Shown here: piece by piece, positions 33,301 to 42,155 of the stretch
Numbering within the stretch: position 1 is the stretch's first letter
Layout: every line of letters begins with the position of its first letter
Source: an uncultured Eubacteriales bacterium
GTDB lineage: Bacteria > Bacillota > Clostridia > Oscillospirales > Oscillospiraceae
Direction: 5' to 3'
Length of the DNA: 43,305 bases
Assembly (NCBI GenBank): GCA_900546515.1
Contig: URDG01000023.1
Span: 1-43,305, forward strand
Notes under the pieces: generated by a model
What the model saw: only the letters and a program-made list of their open reading frames with translations
Database searches by the model: none
What the model was told of the DNA's origin: nothing
Position numbers and translations under genes: made by a program

Positions 33301-34298
33301 TGAAAAACAAGACCGAATACAGGGATATGTGGGTATTCATCCAGCACGACGGCGCGCACATTGAGCCGGTCTCTCTGGAGCTTATGTGCGAGACGCGGAA
33401 GCTCTGCGACGCCGCCGGGGAAAAGCTTGCAGCCGTACTCACCGGCACTCTTCCTGAGAGCGAATTTGAGAAGATACTGGACTGCGGCGCGGACAAGATC
33501 ATCCGCGTCTCCGGCACAGGCTATGAATATCTCAACGTAGACGCCTACGCGAATCTCTTCACGGTGCTCTGCCGCAAATATGAGCCGAGCGCCGTCATGG
33601 TCGGCGGCACGACCTTCGGCCGCGACTTTGCCCCGCGCTTTGCCTGCCGTCTCCCCACCGGCTGCACCTCGGATGCGACGCAGCTCGTGTACGATCCCAA
33701 GACCGGCGATATAGAGTTCATTGAGCCCGCAGTCGGCGGCAAGATGATGGCCGTCATCACGGTGCCGGTCATGCGCCCGCAGGTCGGCACCATCCGGCCC
33801 GGCACATTCAGATACGCGCCGGCGGGCCGCCGCACGGCCGAGATCATAGACGAAACCGTGGACTTTCCCGTTGAAAAGATCCGCACAAAAATACTCGGCT
33901 TCAAGGCCGACGAGTTTGACGAAGCCCTGAATATCGCGGATGCAGACGTTATCGTCTGCGTCGGCAACGGCCTGAAGGGCGCGGACGCGCTGCCGAAATA
34001 CCGGGAGCTGGCCGCGCTGCTCGGCGGCAAGCTTGCATGCTCCCGTCCCGTGTTTGACCGCGGCATACTGCCCTACAGGCTCGTCGTCGGCCAGTCCGGC
34101 GCCGTCGTGAAGCCGAAGCTCTATATCTCCTTCGGCGTGTCGGGCGCGGTCAACCATGTGACCGGCTTTTCCGACGCCGGAAGAGTGATCGCCGTCAACC
34201 GCGATCCCGACGCCGCAATATTCAACTACTGCGATTACGGCATTATCGGCGACATGGACGAGATCTGCGAGCTGATGCTCGAAAGACTGAGGGGCTGA
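33300..34298 (+). CDS. etfA: Electron transfer flavoprotein alpha subunit (EtfA1)
   Basis: A 332-residue partner of EtfB1. An N-terminal ETF domain is followed by the FAD domain with GQSGAVVKPKLYISFGVSGAVNH and AVNRDPDAAIFNYCDYGIIGD, the canonical alpha-FAD site. There is no N-terminal ferredoxin-like domain with CxxCxxC, unlike LctC of A. woodii. The ATG shares one base with the EtfB stop (TAATG), with GGGAGGTG just upstream, so translation is coupled. It is followed directly by a LarA gene. Confidence 0.92.
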   Translation: MKNKTEYRDMWVFIQHDGAHIEPVSLELMCETRKLCDAAGEKLAAVLTGTLPESEFEKILDCGADKIIRVSGTGYEYLNVDAYANLFTVLCRKYEPSAVMVGGTTFGRDFAPRFACRLPTGCTSDATQLVYDPKTGDIEFIEPAVGGKMMAVITVPVMRPQVGTIRPGTFRYAPAGRRTAEIIDETVDFPVEKIRTKILGFKADEFDEALNIADADVIVCVGNGLKGADALPKYRELAALLGGKLACSRPVFDRGILPYRLVVGQSGAVVKPKLYISFGVSGAVNHVTGFSDAGRVIAVNRDPDAAIFNYCDYGIIGDMDEICELMLERLRG

Positions 34299-34301
34299 AC
34301 C

Positions 34302-35558
34302 ATGGTACACATTCCTTACGGCAGAACGCTCCTCGACTTTGAGGAAAACGGCGCGGCGGTGCTTACAAGCTCCGTCGGCAGTCTGAATGCCGAGGGCAGC
34401 GGCAGCAGCATCGTGCGCCGGGCAATGGAGCATCCGATAGACTCCCCGCACCTGTCGGAGCTTGCAAAGGGCAGGAATAACTGCGTCATAATAATTTCGG
34501 ATCATACCCGTCCCGTGCCGAGCCGCGACATTATCCCCAACATGCTGCGCGAGCTCCGCGAGGGCAGCCCCGGCATAGACGTGACGCTGCTCGTTGCAAC
34601 GGGCTTTCACCGTCCGACATCCACAGCCGAGCTTGAAGCGAAGCTGGGAAAAGAGATCATGGACGAGTGCCGGATCGTCGTACACGACTGCCGCGACAAG
34701 GCCGCGAACGTACAGATCGGCGTCCTGCCCTCGGGCGCGCCCTGCGTTATCGACAGGCTCGCCGCGGAGACGGAGCTGCTCATCGCCGAGGGCTTTATCG
34801 AGCCGCATTTCTTTGCCGGCTTCTCCGGCGGCCGCAAAAGCGTGCTGCCCGGCATATCCGATCAGGTCACGGTGCTCGGCAACCATTGCTCGAAATTCAT
34901 CGACAGCCCGTATGCCCGCACCGGCATACTTGACGGCAATCCCATCCATGCCGACATGATCGCCGCGGCGCGCATGGCAAAGCTTGCATATATCGTCAAC
35001 GTCGTCATAGACGAGGACAAGAAAACCGTCGCCGCATTTGCCGGAGACTTCGAGGCCGCGCACCGGCGCGGATGCGATCTGCTTCTCAGCTATTGCCAGG
35101 TAAAACCGCAGCCTGCCGACATCGTCATCACCTCCAACGGCGGCGCGCCGCTGGACCAGAACATCTATCAGTGCGTCAAAAGCATGACCGCGGCGGAGGC
35201 CAGCTGCCGCGAGGGCGGCGTGATAATAATCTGCGCCGAATGCGCCGACGGGCACGGCGGCGAGGGCTTTTACAATTCCCTGAAAAACTGCGGGAGCGCC
35301 GCCGAGCTCTATGCGCAGTTCATGGCGACGCCGCAGGAGCAGACGCTGCCCGACCAGTGGGAAAGCCAGATACTCGCGCGCATACTCATGCACCATAAGG
35401 TCATCTTTGTCTCCCGCCCGGAGATGAAAACGACGATAGAGGACATGAAAATGACCTATGCCGGTTCGATCGGCGAGGCTGTCGCCATGGCCGAAGGCAT
35501 GGGGAAGCACAGCATCACCGTTATACCCAACGGCATCTCCGTTATAGTAAGAGACTGA
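34302..35558 (+). CDS. larA: LarA-family nickel-pincer racemase
   Basis: A 418-residue LarA (DUF2088) protein. The residues known in Lactobacillus plantarum lactate racemase all fall at a constant offset of five: Asp67-His68-Thr-Arg70, His103 (GFHRP), His169 (PHF), Lys179 (GGRKS), His195 and Lys293, so the nickel-pincer nucleotide site is intact. Family members interconvert lactate or other 2-hydroxy acids. The gene follows EtfA by three bases, so it would supply the right stereoisomer to the GlcD-type oxidase. The cofactor-making genes larB, larC and larE are not in the window. Substrate other than lactate is possible. Confidence 0.9.
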   Translation: MVHIPYGRTLLDFEENGAAVLTSSVGSLNAEGSGSSIVRRAMEHPIDSPHLSELAKGRNNCVIIISDHTRPVPSRDIIPNMLRELREGSPGIDVTLLVATGFHRPTSTAELEAKLGKEIMDECRIVVHDCRDKAANVQIGVLPSGAPCVIDRLAAETELLIAEGFIEPHFFAGFSGGRKSVLPGISDQVTVLGNHCSKFIDSPYARTGILDGNPIHADMIAAARMAKLAYIVNVVIDEDKKTVAAFAGDFEAAHRRGCDLLLSYCQVKPQPADIVITSNGGAPLDQNIYQCVKSMTAAEASCREGGVIIICAECADGHGGEGFYNSLKNCGSAAELYAQFMATPQEQTLPDQWESQILARILMHHKVIFVSRPEMKTTIEDMKMTYAGSIGEAVAMAEGMGKHSITVIPNGISVIVRD

Positions 35559-35576
35559 ACCGTATACCGCCGCACT

Positions 35577-35617
35577 TCATCCTCTCCCGTTCTCCGGGGG
35601 AGGATGATTTTTCATTT
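35577..35617 (+). terminator. Terminator after the larA operon
   Basis: TCATCCTCTCCC (35577-35588) pairs with GGGGGAGGATGA (35596-35607), one U-G wobble, followed by TTTTTCATTTTTC. A second, weaker GC-rich element with a T-run lies near 35680-35695. Confidence 0.88.
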
Positions 35618-35731
35618 TTCTGACGCCGGCGTATATTTCCATCACGGCCGCTCCCCGGTTTTTATATATATTTCACGAAAGGCCGGGCTTTTTTCGTAAG
35701 AAAGGTAAATGTTCATTTAGTAGAAAAATGA

Positions 35732-35776
35732 TAAAATGTGCACAGAGTCAGTGTTTGTATAACGGATAGACAAACA
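35732..35776 (+). promoter_or_regulatory. Weak promoter with operator-like dyad before the isomerase operon
   Basis: A TAAAAT -10 (35732-35737) has no good -35 at 16-18 bases, as in activator-dependent promoters. Just downstream of the expected start, TGTTTGT (35752-35758) and ACAAACA (35770-35776) form a perfect 7-bp inverted repeat with an 11-base gap, a plausible operator. Confidence 0.5.
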
Positions 35777-35795
35777 GATTTCATGGAGGTGCATT

Positions 35796-37187
35796 ATGCT
35801 CAGCTATAATGTCAAAATAGGTTTGGTTCCCATCCGCAGGGATGTTACTCCGCGCCCCGGCATATTCAACTGGGAGAAAGCAGAAGAGAGATGCGCAAAG
35901 GCCGTCAGCTATATCGAGGCAAACTTCACCGATGAGCATGTCTCCTTCGTCGACCTTGACGGTATAAACGACGTGAACGTGCTCTACAGCGACAGAGATG
36001 TCGACGCTGTCGTTGAGCGCTTCAGGAAAGAGAATGTGGACGCCGTGTTCCTCATAAACGGCAATTTCGGCAACGAAGAGGTCGCAGGCGCCGTCGCCAA
36101 GGCCATAGGCAAGCCCGTGCTTCTCTGGGGTCCGCAGGATGATTCCTTCCTGCCGGACGGCACCCGTTATACCGACACCCAGTGCGGTCTGTTCGGTATG
36201 AGCCGCATGCTCCAGCGCATGAACATTCCCTTTACATACATTGAAAACTGCTTCATTGAGGACAAGAAGTTCGCCGACGGCTTCCACAGCTTTGTGAGAG
36301 TTGCCTGCGCGGTCAAGAACTTCTCCCACCTGCGCGTGGCTCAGGTCGGCATGCGTCCCAAGCCCTTCTGCTCCGTCATTTTCAACGAGGGCGACCTTAT
36401 GGAGAATTTCGACATCCATGTTATCCCCATCAACCTCGCCGTCGTGCAGGACAAGTACAACCGCATCCTCGCCGAGAAGAAGGATGAGCTTGCAAAGGGC
36501 GTGGAGCTGCTGCGCAGCATGTATGAGATAGACGATCTCAGCGAGCCGGTGCTTGACAAGGTGTACGCCTTTGTGCTGCTCTATCAGGAGCTTTTCGCCG
36601 AATACAACGTCTCTGCGATCTCCGCAGAGTGCTGGACGGCCATGCAGCTCATGGTCGGCGCAATGCCCTGCACCGCTTACGGCATACTCGCGGACATGGG
36701 CTACATCATCGGCTGCGAGAGCGATATGCACGCCACGATCACTCAGGTTCTGCTCTCCTCCCTTGCTCTCGGCGAGAAGAAGCCGTTCCTCGGCGAATTC
36801 ACCGCGCGTCACCCCTCCAACCCGAACGCGGAGCTGCTGTGGCACTGCGGCCCCTTTGCCTACTCTCTGCACCGCAAGGGCGAGACGTGCAAGTGCGTCA
36901 ATATGCGCGAGTGGTTCCAGGTCGAGGAAGGCCACTACACCGTCGCCCGCATGGATCAGGATCACGGCAAATATTCCATCCTCGCCGGCGAGTGCAGCAG
37001 CACCGACGGCCCCTACACTTTCGGCACCTACCTCTGGGGCGAGTTCACCGATCTCGGCAAGTGGGAGCGCAAGCTCATCGAGGGGCCGTATATCCATCAC
37101 ATGTCCGAAATAGAGGGAAGCTTCACCGCGGAGATAAAAGAATTCTGCAAATACGTGCCCAAGCTCAGCTTTGACACAGTTGAATGA
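35796..37187 (+). CDS. L-fucose/L-arabinose isomerase-like protein
   Basis: A 463-residue protein of the fucose/arabinose isomerase superfamily. The C-terminal half carries residues that would match the divalent-metal ligands of the family: Glu in SAECWTAMQ, Asp in GCESDMHA, and His in LWHCGPFA. These enzymes convert an aldose to its ketose with Mn2+. Full L-fucose isomerases are longer (about 590), so this is a compact subgroup of unknown substrate. ATG with GGAGGTG upstream. It opens the second operon, followed by an aldolase and a PfkB kinase, giving a classic isomerase-kinase-aldolase path. Confidence 0.85.
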   Translation: MLSYNVKIGLVPIRRDVTPRPGIFNWEKAEERCAKAVSYIEANFTDEHVSFVDLDGINDVNVLYSDRDVDAVVERFRKENVDAVFLINGNFGNEEVAGAVAKAIGKPVLLWGPQDDSFLPDGTRYTDTQCGLFGMSRMLQRMNIPFTYIENCFIEDKKFADGFHSFVRVACAVKNFSHLRVAQVGMRPKPFCSVIFNEGDLMENFDIHVIPINLAVVQDKYNRILAEKKDELAKGVELLRSMYEIDDLSEPVLDKVYAFVLLYQELFAEYNVSAISAECWTAMQLMVGAMPCTAYGILADMGYIIGCESDMHATITQVLLSSLALGEKKPFLGEFTARHPSNPNAELLWHCGPFAYSLHRKGETCKCVNMREWFQVEEGHYTVARMDQDHGKYSILAGECSSTDGPYTFGTYLWGEFTDLGKWERKLIEGPYIHHMSEIEGSFTAEIKEFCKYVPKLSFDTVE

Positions 37188-37200
37188 GAAAGGGATAAAT

Positions 37201-38025
37201 ATGAAATACGATCTTAATGAGATTCTCGAAATAGGTGAAAAGGGCGGCTTTGCCGTACCCGCCTTCAATGTTTACAATCTTGAGACGGCGCTCGGCGTCA
37301 AGAAGGCCGTTGAGGAGACCGGCGCGCCGGTCATCTTCCAGATGTACAGCCGTCTTTTTGACTCCGATCTTGCCAAGTACGTCGCTCCCGTGATACTGGA
37401 AGTGATCGACGATCTCAAGACTCCGGCCGCTTTCCATCTTGACCACGGCGCAGGCGTGCCCGAGGTCCTTCGCGCATTGCGCTGGGGTGCGACCGGCATC
37501 ATGATCGACGCCTCCACCAAGCCCATCGACGAGAACATCGCCGAGACGAAGCACGTCGTCGGCATGTGCCGTGAGTGCGGCGTCGGCGTTGAGGGCGAGC
37601 TCGGCCATGTCGGCACGACGAAGGACGACACCATGGCTGAATTCACCAAGGTCGACGACGCCGTCCGCTTTGTCGACGAGACCGGTGTGAGCGCTCTGGC
37701 CATCATGGTCGGCACCGCGCATGGCCACTACAAAAAGGCTCCCGTTCTCGGTATTGACCGCATTGCGGAGATCCACGCCGCCACGAAGGCCCACCTCGTG
37801 CTCCACGGCGGTTCCGGCGTGCCCGACGATCAGATCCGCGGCGCTGTCGCGGCCGGTATACGCAAGGTCAACTTCGGCACCGACGTGTGCTGCTCCTTCA
37901 TCGACGCGGCCCGCAAGGTCGACGAGAGCGTCATCGCGCTCGATCTCTTCATGAAAGAGCCGACAGAAGCCGTCAAGAATTTCGCCATCAGCAAGATCGA
38001 GCTTCTTGGAGCCGCACGCAAATGA
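37201..38025 (+). CDS. Class II ketose-bisphosphate aldolase
   Basis: A 274-residue zinc aldolase (FbaA/KbaY family). The metal and substrate blocks FHLDHGAG, VEGELGHVG, VGTAHGHYK and LHGGSGVP are present. It cleaves a ketose 1-phosphate or 1,6-bisphosphate to DHAP and an aldehyde. ATG at 37201 follows AAAGGG; an upstream in-frame ATG lacks a site. The kinase begins on its stop (ATGA). It may be tagatose-, fructose- or another sugar-specific; not resolvable here. Confidence 0.9.
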   Translation: MKYDLNEILEIGEKGGFAVPAFNVYNLETALGVKKAVEETGAPVIFQMYSRLFDSDLAKYVAPVILEVIDDLKTPAAFHLDHGAGVPEVLRALRWGATGIMIDASTKPIDENIAETKHVVGMCRECGVGVEGELGHVGTTKDDTMAEFTKVDDAVRFVDETGVSALAIMVGTAHGHYKKAPVLGIDRIAEIHAATKAHLVLHGGSGVPDDQIRGAVAAGIRKVNFGTDVCCSFIDAARKVDESVIALDLFMKEPTEAVKNFAISKIELLGAARK

Positions 38026-38942
38026 CAGAGGTAGTAGGAATAGGCTCGGCCCTGTTTGATATACTCATGACCGCCGACGGCTTCCCGCAGGAGGACACGA
38101 AGCTTCAGGGCAAGGACACGAAGGTCCAGTGCGGCGGCCCCTGCGCGACGGCGCTCGTTGCGATGAGCAAGCTCGGCGTAAAAAGCGAGTACATGGGTAC
38201 GCTCGGCGACGATATGTACGGCAGCTTCATCAAGGGCGAGTTTTCAAAATACGGCGTTGAGTGCGGCAGAGTGCGCACCGTGGCCGGTACGCAGTCATTC
38301 CACAGCTTCGTGCTGCTCAATCTCCGCAGCACCAGCCGCACCTGCATCTGGAGCAAGGGCACCGTTCCCGCTCCGTCCGGCGAGGATATAGACCTCGGAG
38401 TCCTGAAAAACGCAAAGTACCTCCATCTCGACGGCCACCAGCTCGACGCCGCAATATACGCGGCCAAAAAAGCGCATGAGTTCGGTGTAAAGGTCAGCCA
38501 CGATGCCGGCGGCACCTATTCCGGCATTGAGCGCCTGCTCCCATATGACGACGTGCTCATCCCGTCCGAGGAGTTCTCGCTGAAAATAACCGGCAGCGCC
38601 GCAGCCGCGGACGCAGCCGCAAAGCTGTATGAGGCATATCATCCCGAAACGCTGATAATCACGCAGGGTTCGAGAGGCGGCTTCATCTGGCAGGACGGCA
38701 GGGAGCTGCGCTATCCCGTGTTCCCCGTGGACGCGGTCGACTCCAACGGTGCCGGAGATACCTTCCACGGCGCTTTCGTCGCGGCGAGGATAAAGGGCAT
38801 GGACGTTTACGACGCGGCCTGCTTCGCCTCCGCCACCTCCGCCCTCAAGTGCACCCGCTTCGGCGCGCAGCAGGGCATACCTCACTTTGACGAGGTCAAA
38901 GAATTTATGAAAAACAACAGGGGGGAGATCCGCAATGGCTGA
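38022..38942 (+). CDS. PfkB-family sugar kinase
   Basis: A 306-residue ribokinase-fold kinase. N-terminal substrate glycine pair (CGGPCATALVAMSKLG near 36-51) and the C-terminal catalytic/anion-hole motif DSNGAGDTFHGAF (about 240-252), with Asn in place of the usual Thr before GAGD. It phosphorylates a sugar, probably the ketose made by the isomerase, to feed the aldolase. Start is ATG at 38022, overlapping the aldolase stop by four bases (ATGA), with GGAG nine bases upstream. The next gene starts eight bases before its stop. Confidence 0.9.
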   Translation: MTEVVGIGSALFDILMTADGFPQEDTKLQGKDTKVQCGGPCATALVAMSKLGVKSEYMGTLGDDMYGSFIKGEFSKYGVECGRVRTVAGTQSFHSFVLLNLRSTSRTCIWSKGTVPAPSGEDIDLGVLKNAKYLHLDGHQLDAAIYAAKKAHEFGVKVSHDAGGTYSGIERLLPYDDVLIPSEEFSLKITGSAAAADAAAKLYEAYHPETLIITQGSRGGFIWQDGRELRYPVFPVDAVDSNGAGDTFHGAFVAARIKGMDVYDAACFASATSALKCTRFGAQQGIPHFDEVKEFMKNNRGEIRNG

Positions 38943-39606
38943 TCTTAACGCACTGCGCAAGGCAAATCCCCATATCCGCATATACTCCGTCAGCGACCCC
39001 GAATTCAAGCTCTACGGCTGTGTCATCAAGGCCGACACCTCGGCCTTCTGCCGCACCGCGCTCACCGCGGTCGAGTTTCCCGCAGAGGGAAGCCGCTATA
39101 CCGCGGCCGTTCCCGAGCTTGACACGCTGCCCGAGGCGGCGGCTCTGCGCGAAAAATACTGCGGCCAGCTTGACGAGCAGATAGGTCTCTGCTGGGGGCA
39201 CTCCAATCAGCTCAACGCGCTTGAGTGGCACACCTGCAATGAATTCAATATCGCGGCCCGCGAGCTTGTACTGCTGCTTGCAAAGCGCAGCGATCTCGAT
39301 GCCGGCGGCAGGCTCGATTCCGCGAAGGTGAAGGCCTTTTATCTCGCCGCGGGCGAGATGATCGAGGTCTATTCCGACACGCTCCACTTCTGCCCATGCG
39401 AGGTGACGAAGGCAGGCTTCTCCTGCATCGTCGGTCTCCAGCGCGGCACGAATCTTCCGCTTGACGCCGGGCAGGAAAAGAGCGCATATCTCTGGGCAAA
39501 AAACAAATGGCTCATCGCGCACGAGGACAACAAACCCCTCGTTGCCAGAGGCGCCTTCGCCGGTATCTACGGCGAGAACTGGAAAATCAACACCATAGAA
39601 GAATAA
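38935..39606 (+). CDS. DUF4867-like protein
   Basis: A 223-residue soluble protein resembling the DUF4867 family. The block HSNQLNALEWHTCNEFNIA and the later VYSDTLHFCPCEV, with GFSCIVGLQRGTNLP, have the spaced His/Glu pattern of a cupin-like metal site, which is inference. Function is unknown. ATG at 38935 overlaps the PfkB stop by eight bases and follows GGGGGGAG. Its place between the kinase and the FAD oxidase suggests a role in the same sugar path, for example as an isomerase or epimerase. Confidence 0.7.
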   Translation: MADLNALRKANPHIRIYSVSDPEFKLYGCVIKADTSAFCRTALTAVEFPAEGSRYTAAVPELDTLPEAAALREKYCGQLDEQIGLCWGHSNQLNALEWHTCNEFNIAARELVLLLAKRSDLDAGGRLDSAKVKAFYLAAGEMIEVYSDTLHFCPCEVTKAGFSCIVGLQRGTNLPLDAGQEKSAYLWAKNKWLIAHEDNKPLVARGAFAGIYGENWKINTIEE

Positions 39607-39624
39607 AACGGAGGAAATCAAATT

Positions 39625-41049
39625 ATGCAAATGAGATCATTTATGTTCGACATGGTGCGCTCCGAGCTGGAGGACGCCGTCGGCCGGGACAACGTCTCCA
39701 CCAGCGCCGCTGAGCGCGAGACTTACAGCGTCGACTATTTCTGGGTCGGCCGTATGTGGCAGGACAAGGGCGCAGACGGCCCCATGCCCGACATCATTGT
39801 CCGTCCCGGTTCCTCTGAGGAAGTCTCCAAGGTTCTCAAGATAGCAAATTACTATAAGATCCCCGTGCATACCTGGGGCGGCGGCTCAGGCTCACAGGGC
39901 GGCGCGCTGCCCATGGCGGGCGGCATCCTGCTCGACATGAAGCGCATGAACCACCTCATCAGCCTTGATGAGAACGCGCACTCCATCACCGCCGAGGCCG
40001 GAATGATCTTCCAGCAGCTCGAGTGGTACGCCAACGAGAAGGGCTATTCCTGCATGCACATTCCCTCCTGCCTGACCTGCGGCACCATCGGCGGCGCGCT
40101 CGGCCACCGCGGCATAGGTATTTTCTCCTCCAAGTACGGCAAGATCGACGACATGTGCATGAGCATGGAGGTCGTTCTCCCGAACGGCGACATCATAAAC
40201 ACACTGCCCGTTCCCAAACATGCAGCCGGCCCCGATCTCAACCAGATATTCATCGGCTCCGAGGGCACACTCGGCATCATCACCAAGGCGACGTTCCGTC
40301 TCTACGAGCAGCCCGAGTGCCGCAAGCACCGCGCTTTCCTCTTCCCGACTATGACCGCCGGTCTGGAAGCCGGGCGCGACATCATGCAGAAGGTACAGCC
40401 CTCCATCATGCGTCTTTTCGACGAGGCCGAGACCGTCTCCATCATCAAGAAGATCATCGGCGTCGAGGAAAAGGGCAACTTCATGAACCTTACTCTCGAG
40501 GGTATCGAGCGCATCGTCGACATTGAAATGGAGATAGTGCTCGACATCTGCGCAAAGCACGGCGGGCGCGACCTCGGCAGCGACTACGGCGAGAAGTGGT
40601 TTGAAAACCGCATCACCTTCTTCTACCCCGACAACATCATGGATATTCCCCAGATGTTCGGCACCATGGACACCGTTGCCGACTTCAGCCATATAGAAAA
40701 GATCTACTGGGCCATGAAGAACGCTATCGAGTCCAACTTCCCCGGCGTCAAGTTCATCGCCCACTGCTCTCACTGGTACGGCTGGGGCACCATGATCTAC
40801 GACCGCTTCATCATGGACAATCCCCCCGAAGACAAGGAGGAGGCACTGCGCCTGCACAACCAGATATGGAACTGCGGCGTCCGCGCCGCGATGGAAAACG
40901 GCGGCGTCATCAACGACCACCACGGCATCGGCCTGAAGCTGTCCCGTCTGATGAAAGAACAGTACGGCCCCGCCTTCCAGGTCATGGAGGGTCTCAAGAA
41001 GAGCCTCGATCCCAACGGGATCATGAATCCGTACAAGCTCGGTCTTTAA
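39625..41049 (+). CDS. FAD-binding oxidoreductase, AgpS-like
   Basis: A 474-residue VAO-fold flavoenzyme. FAD_binding_4 covers about 50-240, with VHTWGGGSGSQGGALP and IFIGSEGTLGIIT, followed by an FAD-oxidase C domain ending GVINDHHGIGLKLSRLM. The double-His motif is closer to alkyl-DHAP synthase-like members than to GlcD, whose site reads GEH. ATG with GGAGG ten bases upstream. The substrate is unknown. Fe-S, EtfB and EtfA genes follow, so electrons likely go to an Etf through an iron-sulfur subunit. Confidence 0.85.
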   Translation: MQMRSFMFDMVRSELEDAVGRDNVSTSAAERETYSVDYFWVGRMWQDKGADGPMPDIIVRPGSSEEVSKVLKIANYYKIPVHTWGGGSGSQGGALPMAGGILLDMKRMNHLISLDENAHSITAEAGMIFQQLEWYANEKGYSCMHIPSCLTCGTIGGALGHRGIGIFSSKYGKIDDMCMSMEVVLPNGDIINTLPVPKHAAGPDLNQIFIGSEGTLGIITKATFRLYEQPECRKHRAFLFPTMTAGLEAGRDIMQKVQPSIMRLFDEAETVSIIKKIIGVEEKGNFMNLTLEGIERIVDIEMEIVLDICAKHGGRDLGSDYGEKWFENRITFFYPDNIMDIPQMFGTMDTVADFSHIEKIYWAMKNAIESNFPGVKFIAHCSHWYGWGTMIYDRFIMDNPPEDKEEALRLHNQIWNCGVRAAMENGGVINDHHGIGLKLSRLMKEQYGPAFQVMEGLKKSLDPNGIMNPYKLGL

Positions 41050-41064
41050 GGAGGAGAAGGTATT

Positions 41065-42141
41065 ATGATAAGCCAGAATGCTTTAAAGCACGCCAATAAA
41101 TGCCGTTTCTGCTGGATGTGCCGCCATCTTTGCCCGGTGCAGCTCCAGACCGGTAAAGAGATAAACACCCCGCGCGCAAAGGGTCTGCTTCTCTCCATGA
41201 ATCAGCGCGGCAAGGCCTTTGGCCCGGACGAAGCGCAGGCAATGTATGAATGCCTGCTTTGCGACGCCTGCACCAACGACTGCGCCACAGGCTATCAGCC
41301 GCCCCTCTTCATCCGCGAGGCGCGCACAGAGGCCGTCGTGCAGGGCATAGCCCCCGCCGCAGTCATGAAGGCGATCGAGAATTTTGAGGAATCCGGAAAC
41401 ATCTACGGCGAGGAAAAGGCCGTATTTGAGGCCGAAAAGGAAGGCGATACTCTCGTCTACATAGGCGAAGTTGCCGCCGTAAAGGCCCCTGAAATGGCAA
41501 GATCCCTGCTGAGCCTGCTCAAGAAGGCCGGCGTAAAGGCCACCGTCCTTGCCGATGAGCCCGCCTCCGGCGCGGCTCTCGCCGATCTCATGGGCTACAC
41601 CGCCGAGGTCCAGGCGCAGGCCAGAAAGTGCGCGGACGCAATAAACGCGAGCGGCGCAAAGACCGTCGTCGTTCTCGACAGCTACGACGCCGAGATAATG
41701 GCGCAGAAGTACGGCGAGTGGGGCTGCGAGCTCAGTTCCGGGCTCGTCACAGCCACCGCCTTCGTCGCAAAGCTCATTGAAGACGGACTTCTCACGGTCA
41801 GAAATGCAAACGGCATTCTTGCCGCCTGCCATGACGACGACCGCCTCGCCCGTACTTTCCACGAATTTGAGCCGATCCGCGCCATTGCAAAGGCTGCCGG
41901 ATATGAGCTGACCGAAATGTTCAACCACGGCAAGCTCGCCAAATCCTGCGGCAGCGCGGTCGCCCTCGTGTATATGCCCGAGATCACAAAGAAAGTCTCC
42001 GCCGGACGCTGGGACGATCTTCTCCGCACCGAAGCGTCGGCCATGCTGACCGCCAATCCCGAAAGCTATATCTGCCTTGCAGAGTCTGTTCCCGAGGGCA
42101 AGGTCCTCGTGGATCTCTACTCCGCACTGGACAAAGAGTAA
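41065..42141 (+). CDS. GlcF-like iron-sulfur protein
   Basis: A 358-residue protein with two [4Fe-4S] motifs, Cys13-16-19-23 (CRFCWMCRHLCP) and Cys63-66-69-73 (CLLCDACTNDCA), typical of the ferredoxin part of glycolate oxidase GlcF and heterodisulfide reductase-like subunits. The remaining body is a CCG-like region in which the expected double Cys reads SCGSA, so one conserved Cys is missing. ATG with AAGGAGGAG. It sits between the AgpS-like oxidase and EtfB2 and could carry electrons between them. Confidence 0.85.
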   Translation: MISQNALKHANKCRFCWMCRHLCPVQLQTGKEINTPRAKGLLLSMNQRGKAFGPDEAQAMYECLLCDACTNDCATGYQPPLFIREARTEAVVQGIAPAAVMKAIENFEESGNIYGEEKAVFEAEKEGDTLVYIGEVAAVKAPEMARSLLSLLKKAGVKATVLADEPASGAALADLMGYTAEVQAQARKCADAINASGAKTVVVLDSYDAEIMAQKYGEWGCELSSGLVTATAFVAKLIEDGLLTVRNANGILAACHDDDRLARTFHEFEPIRAIAKAAGYELTEMFNHGKLAKSCGSAVALVYMPEITKKVSAGRWDDLLRTEASAMLTANPESYICLAESVPEGKVLVDLYSALDKE

Positions 42142-42155
42142 AAGAGTAAAACAAC

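Noticed and set aside
33201..35510. Long minus-strand frame (about 770 codons) opposite etfA and larA
   Set aside because: Etf and LarA motifs with exact residue spacing on the plus strand leave no room for it.
35796..39606. Sulfoquinovose or C-glycoside pathway
   Set aside because: The isomerase-kinase-aldolase order fits a sulfo-EMP-like path, but no sulfo-sugar-specific gene or C-glycoside lyase is visible, so no substrate name is justified.
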